Source: Bacillus sp. 2B10
GTDB taxonomy: Bacteria; Pseudomonadota; Alphaproteobacteria; Sphingomonadales; Sphingomonadaceae
Direction: 5' to 3'
Assembly: GCA_003946805.1 (NCBI GenBank)
Contig: RPSH01000011.1
Span: 1-64,000 of the forward strand
DNA length: 64,000 nt
The position numbers were made by a program, and so were the translations under genes. The notes beneath the pieces are model-generated. The model had not been told where the DNA came from, made no database searches, and saw only the letters and a list, made by a program, of their open reading frames with translations. Positions 38,271 through 47,638 of the stretch are shown here, in pieces. Each line of letters starts with the position of its first letter. Positions within the stretch are counted from its first letter, which is position 1.

Positions 38271-38299
38271 TTGCCTGTCGCGCGGCGCCCGACTAGGGG
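38271..38299 (+). promoter_or_regulatory. Putative ndk promoter
   Basis: TTGCCT begins 3 bp after the holC stop, then a 17-bp spacer and TAGGGG; leader about 45 nt with AGGAG upstream of the ndk ATG. Confidence 0.45.
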
Positions 38300-38350
38300 G
38301 ACCGGCGACAATCCTTCCAACAACCTTGAAACGCAGGAGCCGCGACCGCC

Positions 38351-38773
38351 ATGGCCGCTACCCGTACCTTTTCGATCATCAAGCCCGACGCGACCCGTCG
38401 CAACCTGACCGGCGCCGTCACGAAGATGCTGGAGGAAGCCGGCCTGCGCGTCGTCGCCTCGAAGCGCATCCAGATGACCCGCGAACAGGCCGAAGGCTTC
38501 TACGGCGTCCACCGCGAGCGTCCGTTCTTCAACGACCTGGTGTCGTTCATGATCTCGGGCCCCGTGGTCGTGCAGGTGCTGGAAGGCGAGAACGCCGTCC
38601 AGGCCAACCGCGACATCATGGGCGCTACCAACCCGGCGAACGCCGATGCCGGCACGATCCGCAAGGAACTGGCCGAATCGATCGAGGCGAACTCGGTCCA
38701 CGGTTCGGATTCGGAAGAGAATGCGAAGATCGAGATCGACTTCTTCTTCAAGCCGGAAGAGATCGTCGGCTGA
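38351..38773 (+). CDS. ndk: Nucleoside diphosphate kinase
   Basis: Transfers the gamma-phosphate between nucleoside tri- and diphosphates through a phosphohistidine. The 140 residues are full length: [16 protein letters not shown], the conserved [41 protein letters not shown], and active-site H117 in [13 protein letters not shown] precedes ATG. It has its own promoter and a good intrinsic terminator, so it is probably monocistronic. Confidence 0.98.
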   Translation: MAATRTFSIIKPDATRRNLTGAVTKMLEEAGLRVVASKRIQMTREQAEGFYGVHRERPFFNDLVSFMISGPVVVQVLEGENAVQANRDIMGATNPANADAGTIRKELAESIEANSVHGSDSEENAKIEIDFFFKPEEIVG

Positions 38774-38793
38774 TCGAATAGCCCGATGTGAAG

Positions 38794-38826
38794 AGGCCCG
38801 TTTCCGACAAGGAGGCGGGCCTTTTT
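38794..38826 (+). terminator. Intrinsic terminator of ndk
   Basis: Stem AGGCCCG/CGGGCCT around a 15-nt loop, followed by a T-run (38822-38826). The best rho-independent terminator in the window. Confidence 0.8.
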
Positions 38827-38844
38827 CCTATCCGTCTACCCGTT

Positions 38845-38955
38845 CGGTTCGAGCAGCTTCGAGCTTGTCGAGAAGCGTCCGTCGAGAACGGGTCGTCCGG
38901 GGCAACCCCTTCTCGACTACGGTTCTCGACAGGCTCGAACCTGCGCTCGAAGCAA
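38845..38955. repeat. Second palindromic repeat type (GTCGAGAA family)
   Basis: Nested inverted repeats built from TTCGAGCTTGTCGAGAAGC (38858-38876) and GGTTCTCGACAGGCTCGAAC (38921-38940), with inner TCGAGAACGG and CTTCTCGAC arms. Unrelated to the CATCCCGGCG element. It is the only copy in this window and lies between the ndk terminator and a convergent gene. Confidence 0.7.
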
Positions 38956-38978
38956 ACGGAGGGGGAGGGTAGCAGACC

Positions 38979-39581
38979 CTACCCCGCCAGCCGCCCCAGT
39001 TCCTGCCCCCACAGCGTATCCAGCCGCCGCGCGACGCCGCCGGTCGCCGCTTCCCGTCGCGCCAGCGCCTTGAGTTCCAGCGCCCGCCCGCCGACCAGCC
39101 GCCCGTGCGTCGCGAACACCAGGTCGTAGATCGCGCTCGACCGAAGCTGCCGGTCGCCGTCCCACCACGTCGCGGTGATCGCGACCGGCAGCCGTCCTTC
39201 CAGCGCGTCCGCCCCGCCGTCGGTAATCGCCAGCACCGGCGCACGAACCCAGTCCGCCGCGATCGCCACGTCGCCGACCGCCGATTTCGGCGCGACCTTC
39301 AGCACCGGCGGGAACGTCACCTCGATCCGCTCGATCCGCCGGTCGGGCGCGCTCAGCACCAGCCGTTCGCCACCGCCCTCCGGCGTCGCGACGATCGCCA
39401 GCGCCGTCTTCGCCTGCGCCGACGATGCGCGCTCGGCGATCCGTTCCGCCTCGGCGCTGCGCCGTTCGGACACGTTGTTCCAAAGCGTCAGTCCGCCGAT
39501 CACGACCCCGGCCACCGCCACGCCTTCGGCCAGCGTGATCCAGCGCCGCCGCTCGGCCCGCGCTTCCTCCGCCTCGCTCAC
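38979..39581 (-). CDS. Hypothetical membrane-anchored protein
   Basis: A 200-residue protein of unknown family. The N terminus is charged (SEAEEARAERRR), then one helix WITLAEGVAVAGVVIGGLTLW, then a predicted coiled segment rich in E, R and A, then a beta-rich periplasmic domain (VTFPPVLKVAPKSAVGDVAIAADW; ITATWWDGDRQLRSSAIYDLVF). GTG start overlaps the previous stop (GTGA). It ends the purM-purN operon. Confidence 0.65.
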   Translation of the reverse strand: MSEAEEARAERRRWITLAEGVAVAGVVIGGLTLWNNVSERRSAEAERIAERASSAQAKTALAIVATPEGGGERLVLSAPDRRIERIEVTFPPVLKVAPKSAVGDVAIAADWVRAPVLAITDGGADALEGRLPVAITATWWDGDRQLRSSAIYDLVFATHGRLVGGRALELKALARREAATGGVARRLDTLWGQELGRLAG

Positions 39582-39829
39582 CGCCCGCCGGCCTCCAGCA
39601 GCGCGCGCGGCGCCGCCAGTTCCCATGCGTGGGCGACCGCGTCCTCGATTCCGACGGGATCGCCATCGGCGTCGATCTCCTGCCAGCCATCGTCACTGCG
39701 CACGGTCGCGCCGTCGCCGACGATCCGCACGAAATCATTGCCCTCGACCGCGAAGACCGTCGCCTCGCCCGCGTCGCGCTCCTCGGTTGCCGGCAACACC
39801 TTCACGGCTTCACGGATCAGGTCGAGCAT
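39578..39829 (-). CDS. Small hypothetical protein downstream of purN
   Basis: An 83-residue acidic, soluble protein with no recognised family. The pattern VFAVEGNDFVRIVGDGATVRSDDGWQEIDADG suggests a small beta-sheet, followed by a C-terminal helix (IEDAVAHAWELAAPRALLEA). It starts inside the last 13 bases of purN and overlaps the next gene by GTGA, so all are co-translated. Confidence 0.6.
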   Translation of the reverse strand: MLDLIREAVKVLPATEERDAGEATVFAVEGNDFVRIVGDGATVRSDDGWQEIDADGDPVGIEDAVAHAWELAAPRALLEAGGR

Positions 39830-40404
39830 CTCGGTCTTCGCGTCACATACTCCGCCAGCGTTTGCGGGTAGAGGCGATGTTCCTCCACCAGCACCCGCGC
39901 CGCCAGGCTGTCGGCGGTATCGTCGGGCAGGATCGGAACGCGCGCCTGCGCCAATACGCTCCCGGCGTCAAGTTCCTCGGTGACGACATGCACCGAACAG
40001 CCGGCCTCCCGGTCCCCCGCCGCGATCGCCCGCGCATGGGTATCGAGCCCCTTGTACGCCGGCAGCAGCGAGGGATGGATGTTGACGATCCGGTCGCGCC
40101 ACCGCGCGACGAAGTCCCCCGACAGCAACCGCATATAGCCGGCCAGCGCGATCGTCTCGACCCCGGCTTCGCGCAGCGCGCCGTCGATCGCCGCCTCATA
40201 TTCCGCCTTGGGGATTCCCCTCGGCGAATGGGCGAAGGTCGCGATGCCCTGTCCGGCCGCATGGACCAGCCCGGCGGCATCGGGCTTGTCCGACGCGACC
40301 AGCGCGACCTCGTACGGACAATCGGCCGCCCGCGCCGCCGCGACCAGCGCCGCCATGTTCGAACCCCGCCCCGAAATCAGGACGCCGACGCGGTGCCTAG
40401 CCAA
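39817..40404 (-). CDS. purN: Phosphoribosylglycinamide formyltransferase
   Basis: Transfers a formyl group from 10-formyl-THF to GAR in purine synthesis. The 195 residues contain [15 protein letters not shown], the catalytic [21 protein letters not shown] (Asn, His), and the [21 protein letters not shown] loop with the third catalytic residue. The only fitting start is TTG at 40404, which overlaps the purM stop by 8 bases, so translation is probably coupled to purM. Confidence 0.95.
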   Translation of the reverse strand: MARHRVGVLISGRGSNMAALVAAARAADCPYEVALVASDKPDAAGLVHAAGQGIATFAHSPRGIPKAEYEAAIDGALREAGVETIALAGYMRLLSGDFVARWRDRIVNIHPSLLPAYKGLDTHARAIAAGDREAGCSVHVVTEELDAGSVLAQARVPILPDDTADSLAARVLVEEHRLYPQTLAEYVTRRPRCST

Positions 40405-41503
40405 GATGCGTCGCGCTCCACTCGGCCCGCGCGCTCCACGTCTCCGCGCTGCCCCGGACGGTGCAGCCCTTCTCGCCCGTCTCGACCGTGCCGATCCGCA
40501 CCACCGTCTCGCCCGCCTCCATCAGTGCGGCGGCGACGGCATCGGCTTCATTGGCGGCGACCAGCACCGCCATGCCGATCCCGCAATTGAACGTCCGTGC
40601 CATCTCGCCCGGCTCGATATTGCCCTGCGCCTGCAGGAACGCCATCAACCGCGACTGCTCCCACGCATCGGCATCGACCTGCGCATGGGCACCCTCGGGC
40701 AGCACGCGCGGGATATTCTCCAGCAATCCGCCGCCGGTGATATGCGCCAGCCCATGGATTCGCCCCTCGCGCAACAGCGGCAGCAGCGATTTCACATAGA
40801 TTCTCGTCGGCGCCATCAGCGCATCGATCAGCAGCACGTCCTGATCGAACAGGGCGGGGCGCGCCATCTTCCACCCCTTGTCCGCCGCCAGCCGCCGTAC
40901 GAGCGAGAAACCGTTTGAATGCACCCCCGACGACGCCAGGCCGAGGATGACGTCGCCCACCGCCACCTTGTCGCCGGTCAGCAACTGTTCGCGCTCGACC
41001 GCGCCCACGCAGAAGCCGGCGAGGTCGTAATCGCCATCGGCATACATGCCCGGCATTTCCGCCGTCTCGCCGCCGATCAGCGCGCAGCCCGCCTGCCGGC
41101 ACCCCTCGGCGATCGACGCGACGACCCGCTCGGCGGTGTCGGCGACCAGCTTGCCCGAAGCGTAATAATCGAGGAAGAACAGCGGCTCGGCACCCTGCAC
41201 GATCAGGTCGTTGGCGCACATCGCGACCAGGTCGATGCCGACCCCGTCATGCGCGTCATGCTCGATCGCCAGCTTCAGCTTGGTGCCGACGCCGTCATTG
41301 GCGGCGACCAGCAACGGATCCCTGAACCCGGCGGCCTTGGGGTCGAACACCCCGCCGAACCCGCCCAGTTCGGCATCCGCCCCCGGCCGCCGCGTCGACT
41401 TCGCCAGCGGCCCGATGGCGCGGACCAGGGCGTTGCCCGCCGCGATCGATACGCCTGCCTGTGCGTAGGTATAGCCGCCGCCGCGGTCCGCTTCGTTGCT
41501 CAT
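40397..41503 (-). CDS. purM: Phosphoribosylformylglycinamidine cyclo-ligase (AIR synthetase)
   Basis: Closes FGAM to aminoimidazole ribotide with ATP. The 368 residues carry [36 protein letters not shown] (phosphate loop), [31 protein letters not shown] and [15 protein letters not shown], all conserved. The ATG follows a short leader without a strong ribosome site. First gene of a run purM-purN-two unknown genes. Confidence 0.97.
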   Translation of the reverse strand: MSNEADRGGGYTYAQAGVSIAAGNALVRAIGPLAKSTRRPGADAELGGFGGVFDPKAAGFRDPLLVAANDGVGTKLKLAIEHDAHDGVGIDLVAMCANDLIVQGAEPLFFLDYYASGKLVADTAERVVASIAEGCRQAGCALIGGETAEMPGMYADGDYDLAGFCVGAVEREQLLTGDKVAVGDVILGLASSGVHSNGFSLVRRLAADKGWKMARPALFDQDVLLIDALMAPTRIYVKSLLPLLREGRIHGLAHITGGGLLENIPRVLPEGAHAQVDADAWEQSRLMAFLQAQGNIEPGEMARTFNCGIGMAVLVAANEADAVAAALMEAGETVVRIGTVETGEKGCTVRGSAETWSARAEWSATHLG

Positions 41504-41563
41504 GGATGCCCGGTTAGCCACATCGCGCTTGGATTTCCACGCCTGCTTCGTCAAAAGGCGCGC

Positions 41564-42802
41564 ATGACCTTTTCCCGCCCCCGCCGCATCCTTGCCGCCG
41601 TCGCTCTCGGCGCGGTCGCCGCCGGTGCGGTCGTGGCGCAACAGGGCGGTGTCGCCGCGGTCGACGGATCGGGCAGTTTCGAGGTGAACGGCGTCCGGGT
41701 CGACGTCGCCGGCCCCTCGGCCGACGCCGCGCGCACCGCCGGCTGGCGCATCGCCCAGCGCAGGGGCTGGCAGATGCTGTCGCAGCGACTGACGGGGCAG
41801 GCCCGCTCGCTGCCCGACGGCACGCTCGATTCGCTGGTGACCGGCATCGTCGTTGAAAGCGAACAGATCGGGCCAAAACGCTACATCGCCCGGCTGGGCG
41901 TCCTGTTCAATCGCGGACGTGCGGCGTCGATCCTCGGCATCGCCGGGGTGTCCGAACGCTCGCCCGCGATGCTGGTCGTGCCGCTGATCTGGGACGGCGG
42001 CACCGGCACCGTGTTCGAACGCGCGACGCCGTGGCAGGCGGCATGGGCCCGCTTCCGCACCGGCGGCAGCGTGATGGACTATGTCCGCCCCAGCGGGACC
42101 GGCGCCGACGGGCTGCTGCTCAACGCCGGACAGGTGACGCGGCGCGGGCGCGGCTGGTGGCGCACCGTCCTGAACCAGTATGGCGCGTCCGACGTGCTGA
42201 TCCCGCAGGTCCGACTGTACCGCCAATGGCCCGGCGGACCGGTGATCGGCACCTTCACCGCCGGCTATGGCCCCGACAACCGCCTGCTCGGTAGTTTCTC
42301 GCTCCGCGTCGAACAGGGTGATGCCGTGCCCGCGCTCCTCGACGAAGGCGTCCGCCGGATCGACGCCCTGTACCAGCAGGCGCTGCGCACCGGACAGCTC
42401 CGTCCCGACACCGTCCTCGCCGCGCCGCCGCCCGGCACGCCGGTCGCGCCGGTCGAGGAACTGGTGCTCGATCCCGCCACGCTCGACCCCGCCGCCACGC
42501 CGCCGCCCGGCGCGGTGGCCGAAAGCGTCACCGTGTCGGTGCAGGCCGATACGCCGACCGCCGCCGCCGTCGAATCCACCGAAGCGGCGCTGCGCGGCGT
42601 CCCCGGCGTCCGCTCGGCCGCGACGTCCAGCCTGGCGCTGGGCGGCGTATCGGTGCTGCGCGTGACCTTCGACGGCGACGCCGCGATCCTCGCCGCCGCG
42701 CTGGAGGCGCGCGGGTGGCAGGTGCAGCAGGCCGACGGCGTGCTGCGCATCCGCCGCCGCGCGCCTGCCACGCCGCCGCCTGCGAGTGCGCCCGGCGAAT
42801 GA
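41564..42802 (+). CDS. Secreted protein with C-terminal HMA-like domain (sphingomonad HdaA neighbour)
   Basis: A 412-residue exported protein. The signal region [20 protein letters not shown] is followed by a repeatable alpha/beta region with [24 protein letters not shown] and [22 protein letters not shown], reminiscent of DUF2066 proteins. The last 85 residues ([58 protein letters not shown]) have ferredoxin-like heavy-metal-associated topology but lack the CxxC metal site. Function unknown. The stop overlaps the hdaA ATG, so it is coupled to a replication regulator and the polyphosphate genes. Confidence 0.65.
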   Translation: MTFSRPRRILAAVALGAVAAGAVVAQQGGVAAVDGSGSFEVNGVRVDVAGPSADAARTAGWRIAQRRGWQMLSQRLTGQARSLPDGTLDSLVTGIVVESEQIGPKRYIARLGVLFNRGRAASILGIAGVSERSPAMLVVPLIWDGGTGTVFERATPWQAAWARFRTGGSVMDYVRPSGTGADGLLLNAGQVTRRGRGWWRTVLNQYGASDVLIPQVRLYRQWPGGPVIGTFTAGYGPDNRLLGSFSLRVEQGDAVPALLDEGVRRIDALYQQALRTGQLRPDTVLAAPPPGTPVAPVEELVLDPATLDPAATPPPGAVAESVTVSVQADTPTAAAVESTEAALRGVPGVRSAATSSLALGGVSVLRVTFDGDAAILAAALEARGWQVQQADGVLRIRRRAPATPPPASAPGE

Positions 42803-43437
42803 CCTTGCCATCCCGCGGTTCGGTTCAGCTTGCCCTTCCCCTCGAACTTCCCGCCGGTGCCCGGCAGGACCTGTTCCTCGTCGGGCCGTCGAACGAAGCC
42901 GCCGTCCACCATCTCGATCACTGGCCGACATGGCCGGTCCGGGCGGCGTTGCTGGTCGGCCCACGCAAGTCGGGCCGCACGCTGCTCGCCCGGTCGTTCG
43001 CCGCGCGCAGCGGGGGGATGATCGCCGACGACGCCGAACGCTGGGGCGAGACCGACCTGTTCCACGCATGGAACCGTGCGCAAGCGGAGGAACGCCCGCT
43101 GCTGATCGTCGCCGACGCGCCGCCGCCGCTGTGGCGGATCGGGCTGCCCGACCTGCGCTCGCGCATCGGCGCGACGCCGGTTTTGCGGCTGGAGGCGCCC
43201 GACGACCTGCTCATCGACACGCTGCTGCAATATCTGTTCGACAGGAAGGAGCTTGTCGCCGCGCCCGATCTGGTGCGCTGGCTTGCCCGCCGCGTCGAAC
43301 GGAGCCACCTTGCGGTGCTTCGCATCGTCGAAGCTCTGGAGGAAGATGCGATGTTGCGCTCGACGCGCCGTTTGACGATCCCGACCGCGCGCGCCGCGCT
43401 TTCCGACAGCCCGTTGTTGCTGGACCGCCTGCTGTGA
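42799..43437 (+). CDS. hdaA: DnaA-related regulatory-inactivation protein HdaA
   Basis: A 212-residue DnaA-like AAA+ protein without DNA-binding domain IV. The N terminus carries the sliding-clamp-binding motif QLALPLELP (residues 10-18), which lets it stimulate ATP hydrolysis by DnaA after initiation. The P-loop is degenerate ([13 protein letters not shown], arginine in place of the lysine), and the late RTALL-type helices [23 protein letters not shown] fit Hda proteins. It overlaps the HMA-like gene (ATGA) and ppk (GTGA). Confidence 0.87.
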   Translation: MTLPSRGSVQLALPLELPAGARQDLFLVGPSNEAAVHHLDHWPTWPVRAALLVGPRKSGRTLLARSFAARSGGMIADDAERWGETDLFHAWNRAQAEERPLLIVADAPPPLWRIGLPDLRSRIGATPVLRLEAPDDLLIDTLLQYLFDRKELVAAPDLVRWLARRVERSHLAVLRIVEALEEDAMLRSTRRLTIPTARAALSDSPLLLDRLL

Positions 43438-45608
43438 ACGATCCCGTCCCTTCCGCCCGCACCACCGTCGCCGCCGCGCCGGAGGCCCGCTATTTCAACC
43501 GCGAACTGTCGTGGCTGGCGTTCAACCGCCGCGTGCTGGACGAAGCCTGCAATCCCGATCATCCGCTGCTCGAACGGCTGCGCTTCCTGTCGATCTCGGC
43601 GACCAACATCGACGAATTCTTCATGGTCCGCGTGGCGGGGCTGAAGGGGCAGCAGAACCAGGGCGTCGGCCATGAATCGGTCGACGGCCTGACGCCCTCA
43701 CAACAGCTTGCCGCGATCACCGTCGATGCCGCCGGGCTGGTCGACAGCCAGCAGCGCATCTGGCGCGACATCGCCGCCGACCTTGCCACCGCCGACGTCT
43801 TCGTGCTGGGCGCGGACGAAATCCATGGCGAGACCGAGACATGGCTTGCCCGCCATTTCCGCGAACAGGTCTTTCCGGTCCTGACGCCGCAGGCGCTCGA
43901 CCCGGCACACCCGTTCCCCTTCATCCCCAACCTCGGCTCGGCGATGCTGTTCGACCTGATCCGCCGTTCGGACGAGGTCGAGGTGCGCGAGGTCGTGCTG
44001 CTTCCGCCGGCGATGCCGCGCTTCGTCCGCCTGCCGGGCAAGGCCGCGCGCTACGTCGCGATCGAGACGATCCTGCGCCATTTCTCCGACCTGTTCTTTC
44101 CCGGCTACACCGTGCGCGCCTCGGCCGCGTTCCGCGTGATCCGCGACAGCGACATCGAACTGGAGGAAGAGGCCGAGGATCTCGTCCTCTATTTCCGCAC
44201 CGCCATCAAGCGCCGCCGCCGCGGCCGGATCATCCGGCTGGAGATCGAATCGGGCATTTCGGACGAACTGGTCCAGCTGCTGCGCGACGAAATGGGCGGC
44301 AGCGACGCGCTCATCACCGAAACCGGCGGGTTCCTCGGCATCGGCGACCTGTCGATGCTGGTGGCGGAGGATCGCCCCGACCTGAAATTCCCGCCGTTCA
44401 GCCCGCGCTTTCCCGAACGCATCCGCGAATATGGCGGGGACTGTTTCGCGGCGATCCGGGCCAAGGACATCGTCGTCCACCACCCCTACGAAACCTTCGA
44501 CGTGGTGCTCGCCTTCCTCAAACAGGCCGCCGCCGACCCCGACGTGGTCGCGATCAAGCAGACGCTGTACCGCGCCGGGAAACAGTCGGCGGTCGTCGCC
44601 GCGCTGGTCGCCGCGGCCGAGGCGGGCAAGTCGGTCACCGCCGTCGTCGAATTGAAGGCCCGTTTCGACGAGGAACAGAATCTCAACCTCGCCTCGGTCC
44701 TCGAACGTGCCGGCGTGCAGGTCGTCTACGGCTTCATCGAATGGAAGACGCACGCGAAGATTTCGATGGTCGTCCGGCGCGAGGAACAGGGCTATCGCAC
44801 CTATTGCCACTTCGGCACCGGCAACTATCATCCGATCACCGCGCGCATCTATACCGACCTCAGCTTCTTCACCGCCGATCCGGTGATCGGGCGCGACGCG
44901 GCGCAGGTGTTCAACTACATCACCGGCTATGTCGAACCGCAGTCGCTGCAACAGCTCGCCATTTCGCCCCGCGACCTGCGCGACCGGCTGGAGGCGCTGA
45001 TCGAGGGCGAAATCCAGAGCGCGCGGTCGGGCGGCGAAGGCTCGATCTGGCTAAAGATGAACTCGCTGGTCGACCCGGCGCTGATCGACAAGCTCTACGA
45101 AGCGTCGGCGGCTGGCGTGCAGATCGACCTGATCGTCCGCGGCATCTGCTGCCTGCGTCCCGGCGTTCCCGGCATGTCGGACAACATCCGCGTGAAGTCG
45201 GTCGTCGGCCGCTTCCTTGAACACAGCCGTATCTATTGCTTCGGCAACGGACAGGCGCTGCCCAACGACGATGCGCTGGTCTACGTGTCGTCCGCCGACT
45301 GGATGCCGCGCAATTTCGACCGCCGCGTTGAATATCTTTTGCCCATCACGAACCCGACCGTCCACGATCAGGTGTTGGACCAGGTGATGGTCGCAAATCT
45401 CCTCGATACCGAACAAAGCTGGGACCTCGGTCCCGACGGCAGCTATCGCCGCATGGCGAAGGGCGACAAGCCGTTCAACCTCCACCGCTATTTCATGACC
45501 AATCCGTCGCTGTCCGGGCGCGGTGCGGCGATGGAGGGCGGATCGGCCACCGTGCCGCAGAAACTGTCGCTGCGCGCATGGCGCGCGGCCCGGGACGGCG
45601 CGGCTTGA
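43434..45608 (+). CDS. ppk: Polyphosphate kinase 1
   Basis: Makes polyphosphate from ATP, reversibly. The 724 residues begin at GTG. The N-terminal domain has [20 protein letters not shown] and [17 protein letters not shown]. The catalytic core has the phosphohistidine H440 in [11 protein letters not shown] and H597 in [13 protein letters not shown], with [20 protein letters not shown] near the end. This subgroup is often named RNA-degradosome polyphosphate kinase. Translation is coupled to hdaA upstream and ppx downstream, so synthesis and breakdown of polyphosphate are encoded together. Confidence 0.96.
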   Translation: MNDPVPSARTTVAAAPEARYFNRELSWLAFNRRVLDEACNPDHPLLERLRFLSISATNIDEFFMVRVAGLKGQQNQGVGHESVDGLTPSQQLAAITVDAAGLVDSQQRIWRDIAADLATADVFVLGADEIHGETETWLARHFREQVFPVLTPQALDPAHPFPFIPNLGSAMLFDLIRRSDEVEVREVVLLPPAMPRFVRLPGKAARYVAIETILRHFSDLFFPGYTVRASAAFRVIRDSDIELEEEAEDLVLYFRTAIKRRRRGRIIRLEIESGISDELVQLLRDEMGGSDALITETGGFLGIGDLSMLVAEDRPDLKFPPFSPRFPERIREYGGDCFAAIRAKDIVVHHPYETFDVVLAFLKQAAADPDVVAIKQTLYRAGKQSAVVAALVAAAEAGKSVTAVVELKARFDEEQNLNLASVLERAGVQVVYGFIEWKTHAKISMVVRREEQGYRTYCHFGTGNYHPITARIYTDLSFFTADPVIGRDAAQVFNYITGYVEPQSLQQLAISPRDLRDRLEALIEGEIQSARSGGEGSIWLKMNSLVDPALIDKLYEASAAGVQIDLIVRGICCLRPGVPGMSDNIRVKSVVGRFLEHSRIYCFGNGQALPNDDALVYVSSADWMPRNFDRRVEYLLPITNPTVHDQVLDQVMVANLLDTEQSWDLGPDGSYRRMAKGDKPFNLHRYFMTNPSLSGRGAAMEGGSATVPQKLSLRAWRAARDGAA

Positions 45609-47098
45609 TCCGCCTGCCATGGGGCAGCCGGCCGGTCACCGCCGCGCATAGTGCGATCATCGACATCGGATCGAACTCGATCCGGCTGGTCGTCTATGGC
45701 GGTCCGGACCGGATGCCGGCGACGCTGTTCAATGAGAAGGTGCTGGCAGGGCTCGGCCGCTCGCTGGCCGATACGGGCACGATCGATGCGGAGGCGATGG
45801 CGGTCGCCGGCACCGCGCTGCGCCGCTTCGCATGGCTGGCGCGCGAGATGCAGGCCGATGTGATCCGCACCGTCGCCACCGCCGCCGTCCGCGACGCCGC
45901 CAACGGCCACGAACTGGTCGCGCTGGCCGAATCGCTCGGCCTGACGGTCGAGACGCTGACCGGCGAGGAAGAGGCGCAGGCCGCCGGCTATGGCGTCCTG
46001 TCCGCCATTCCCGACGCCGACGGCATCGTCGGCGATCTGGGCGGGGGCAGCCTCGAACTGGTGCGCGTCCGGAACGGCAAGATCGGCGATCGCGTCTCGT
46101 TCCCGCTGGGCGTGCTGCGCATCGGTGCGATCCGCGACCGCCGTCCGGGCGAACTCGACCGCGTCGTGCAGCGGCTGGTCGCCGATGCCGGCTGGACCGG
46201 GCGGGGAAGGGGGCTGCCCTTCTACCTCGTCGGCGGATCGTGGCGGACGCTGGCCCGGCTCGACATGCACCTGACCGGCTATCCGCTGCCGATCGCGCAC
46301 GGCTACACCATGTCGCTCGACCGGATCGCGCAGTTGCGGCGGATCATCGCCGAAACCCCGCGCGCCGATCTGAAGGCGGTGCCGAACCTGTCGGGCGGGC
46401 GCGTGCCGACGCTCGACAACGCCACCGCGCTGCTCGCCGCCATGGCGCGGCAGCTGGACAGCGCTACGACGATGATCTCCGCCTATGGCCTGCGCGAAGG
46501 GCTGCTCTACGCCGCACTTCCCCCCGCGGTACGCAGCCAGGACCCGTTGCTGGTCGCGGCGCATGACGAGGGCGTCCGGCAGGGCCGCTTCGTCGAACAT
46601 GGCGACCTGCTCCACAAATGGATCGCGCCGCTCTTTCCCGACGAGGCTCCCGCCGCCGTCCGGCTGCGCCATGCCGCGTGCCTGCTCGCCGATGTCGGAT
46701 GGCACGCCAATCCCGAATTCCGCGCCGAACGCGGCGTCGAGATCGCGCTGCACGGCAACTGGGTGGCGATCGACGCGACCGGCCGCGCGATCGTGGCGCA
46801 GGCGCTGCACAGTTGCCTGTGCGGCGGCAATGGCGACAGTCCCGATCCGCTGGCGAAGCTCGCGCCCGCCGCCGCGCTCCACGCCGCGCATCGCTGGGGG
46901 CTCGCCATGCGTCTGGGGCAGCGGCTGAGCGGCGGCGTCGCTACCCCGCTGCAACGTACCGACCTGCGCCGCAAGCGTGCGCAGGTCGAACTGGTCGTCC
47001 CGCCGGCTGACGCCGCGCTCTATGGCGAGGCGGTCCAGAAACGCCACCGCGCGCTGGCGACGGCACTGGGCATGGAAGCGTCGCTCGTCAGCCGCTGA
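45605..47098 (+). CDS. ppx: Exopolyphosphatase / guanosine pentaphosphatase family (Ppx/GppA)
   Basis: Hydrolyses terminal phosphates of polyphosphate or pppGpp. The sugar-kinase/Hsp70-like ATPase fold shows [15 protein letters not shown], the phosphate-loop [23 protein letters not shown] and [13 protein letters not shown]. The C-terminal half is an HD-like helical region ([18 protein letters not shown]). TTG at 45605 overlaps the ppk stop (TTGA) and fits the coupling style of this operon. ATG at 45578 would give 9 more residues and is possible. Confidence 0.93.
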   Translation: MIRLPWGSRPVTAAHSAIIDIGSNSIRLVVYGGPDRMPATLFNEKVLAGLGRSLADTGTIDAEAMAVAGTALRRFAWLAREMQADVIRTVATAAVRDAANGHELVALAESLGLTVETLTGEEEAQAAGYGVLSAIPDADGIVGDLGGGSLELVRVRNGKIGDRVSFPLGVLRIGAIRDRRPGELDRVVQRLVADAGWTGRGRGLPFYLVGGSWRTLARLDMHLTGYPLPIAHGYTMSLDRIAQLRRIIAETPRADLKAVPNLSGGRVPTLDNATALLAAMARQLDSATTMISAYGLREGLLYAALPPAVRSQDPLLVAAHDEGVRQGRFVEHGDLLHKWIAPLFPDEAPAAVRLRHAACLLADVGWHANPEFRAERGVEIALHGNWVAIDATGRAIVAQALHSCLCGGNGDSPDPLAKLAPAAALHAAHRWGLAMRLGQRLSGGVATPLQRTDLRRKRAQVELVVPPADAALYGEAVQKRHRALATALGMEASLVSR

Positions 47099-47335
47099 CC
47101 GATTGCTTTCCTGCTGGGCGACGATCTGCGAAGCTCGCGGCGTTCTTTGATTTCGCCGACCCGCCGAACACCGCCGGACGTCATCCCGGCGAAGCCCGGT
47201 ATCTCGCCGTTACGAAACGAAACGCCAGCCCCGCGCCAACTTCCGAAGCGCAAGGACCGATCAAGCTACTGCAATGCCGGAACATTGTCCGCCGCGGAAC
47301 GATAACGCCCCGCAAACTTCGCCAACTTCCGCGCC
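47099..47335. other. 237-bp intergenic region after ppx
   Basis: Both flanking genes end here (convergent). It contains a degraded half copy of the palindromic element at 47179-47206. No clear terminator with a T-run was seen. Confidence 0.6.
47179..47206. repeat. Dispersed palindromic element, degraded half copy 7
   Basis: ACGTCATCCCGGCGAAGCCC followed by GGTATCTCGCC; the right arm has mismatches and the second hairpin is gone. Confidence 0.6.
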
Positions 47336-47638
47336 TCAGCCGCAGCGGAATCCGGTCACGACGTTCTTCTCGTCGATGTCGATGTTCAGCCGGTTGGGCT
47401 GGAAATCCATCGTCACCGCCGTGCCCGGCCGGATCGCCCGGATCGTCCGCGCGCTCGTCCGGCGCTTCGCCTCGGCCTCCAGCGCCGCACTGAACGGCTT
47501 GCCGACCAGCCCCGCCACCGCGCCCGCACCGCAATCGCCCGGAAGCTCGGGCGGAGCGCCCGCCTCCGACTGCGCCTGCTGCGGCGTGGTGCAGGCGCCC
47601 AGCGCCAGCGTCGTCACGATGATCGACAGGAACTTCAT
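47336..47638 (-). CDS. Lipoprotein of the peptidase-inhibitor I78 type
   Basis: A 100-residue envelope lipoprotein: signal MKFLSIIVTTLALGAC with the lipobox cysteine at about 16, then a short linker and an I78-like fold (CGAGAVAGLVGKPFSAALEAEAKRRTSARTIRAIRPGTAVTMDFQPNRLNIDIDEKN, ending in FRCG). The two cysteines C36 and C99 probably pair. The GTAVTMDFQPNRLNI stretch is the family signature. GGAGG lies 7 bases before ATG. Its ATG overlaps the rnd stop, an unusual pairing of an envelope inhibitor with a ribonuclease. Confidence 0.85.
   Translation of the reverse strand: MKFLSIIVTTLALGACTTPQQAQSEAGAPPELPGDCGAGAVAGLVGKPFSAALEAEAKRRTSARTIRAIRPGTAVTMDFQPNRLNIDIDEKNVVTGFRCG

Noticed and set aside
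41504..43069. Upstream extension of purM
   Set aside because: Antisense to the HMA-like and hdaA genes, with no AIR synthetase content before [10 protein letters not shown].
42786..43433. 216-codon N-terminal extension of polyphosphate kinase
   Set aside because: It is the hdaA gene read in another frame; the normal start YFNRELSW follows the GTG at 43434.
43021..43437. HdaA called as full DnaA
   Set aside because: Too short, no domain IV, and carries the clamp-binding N terminus of Hda proteins.
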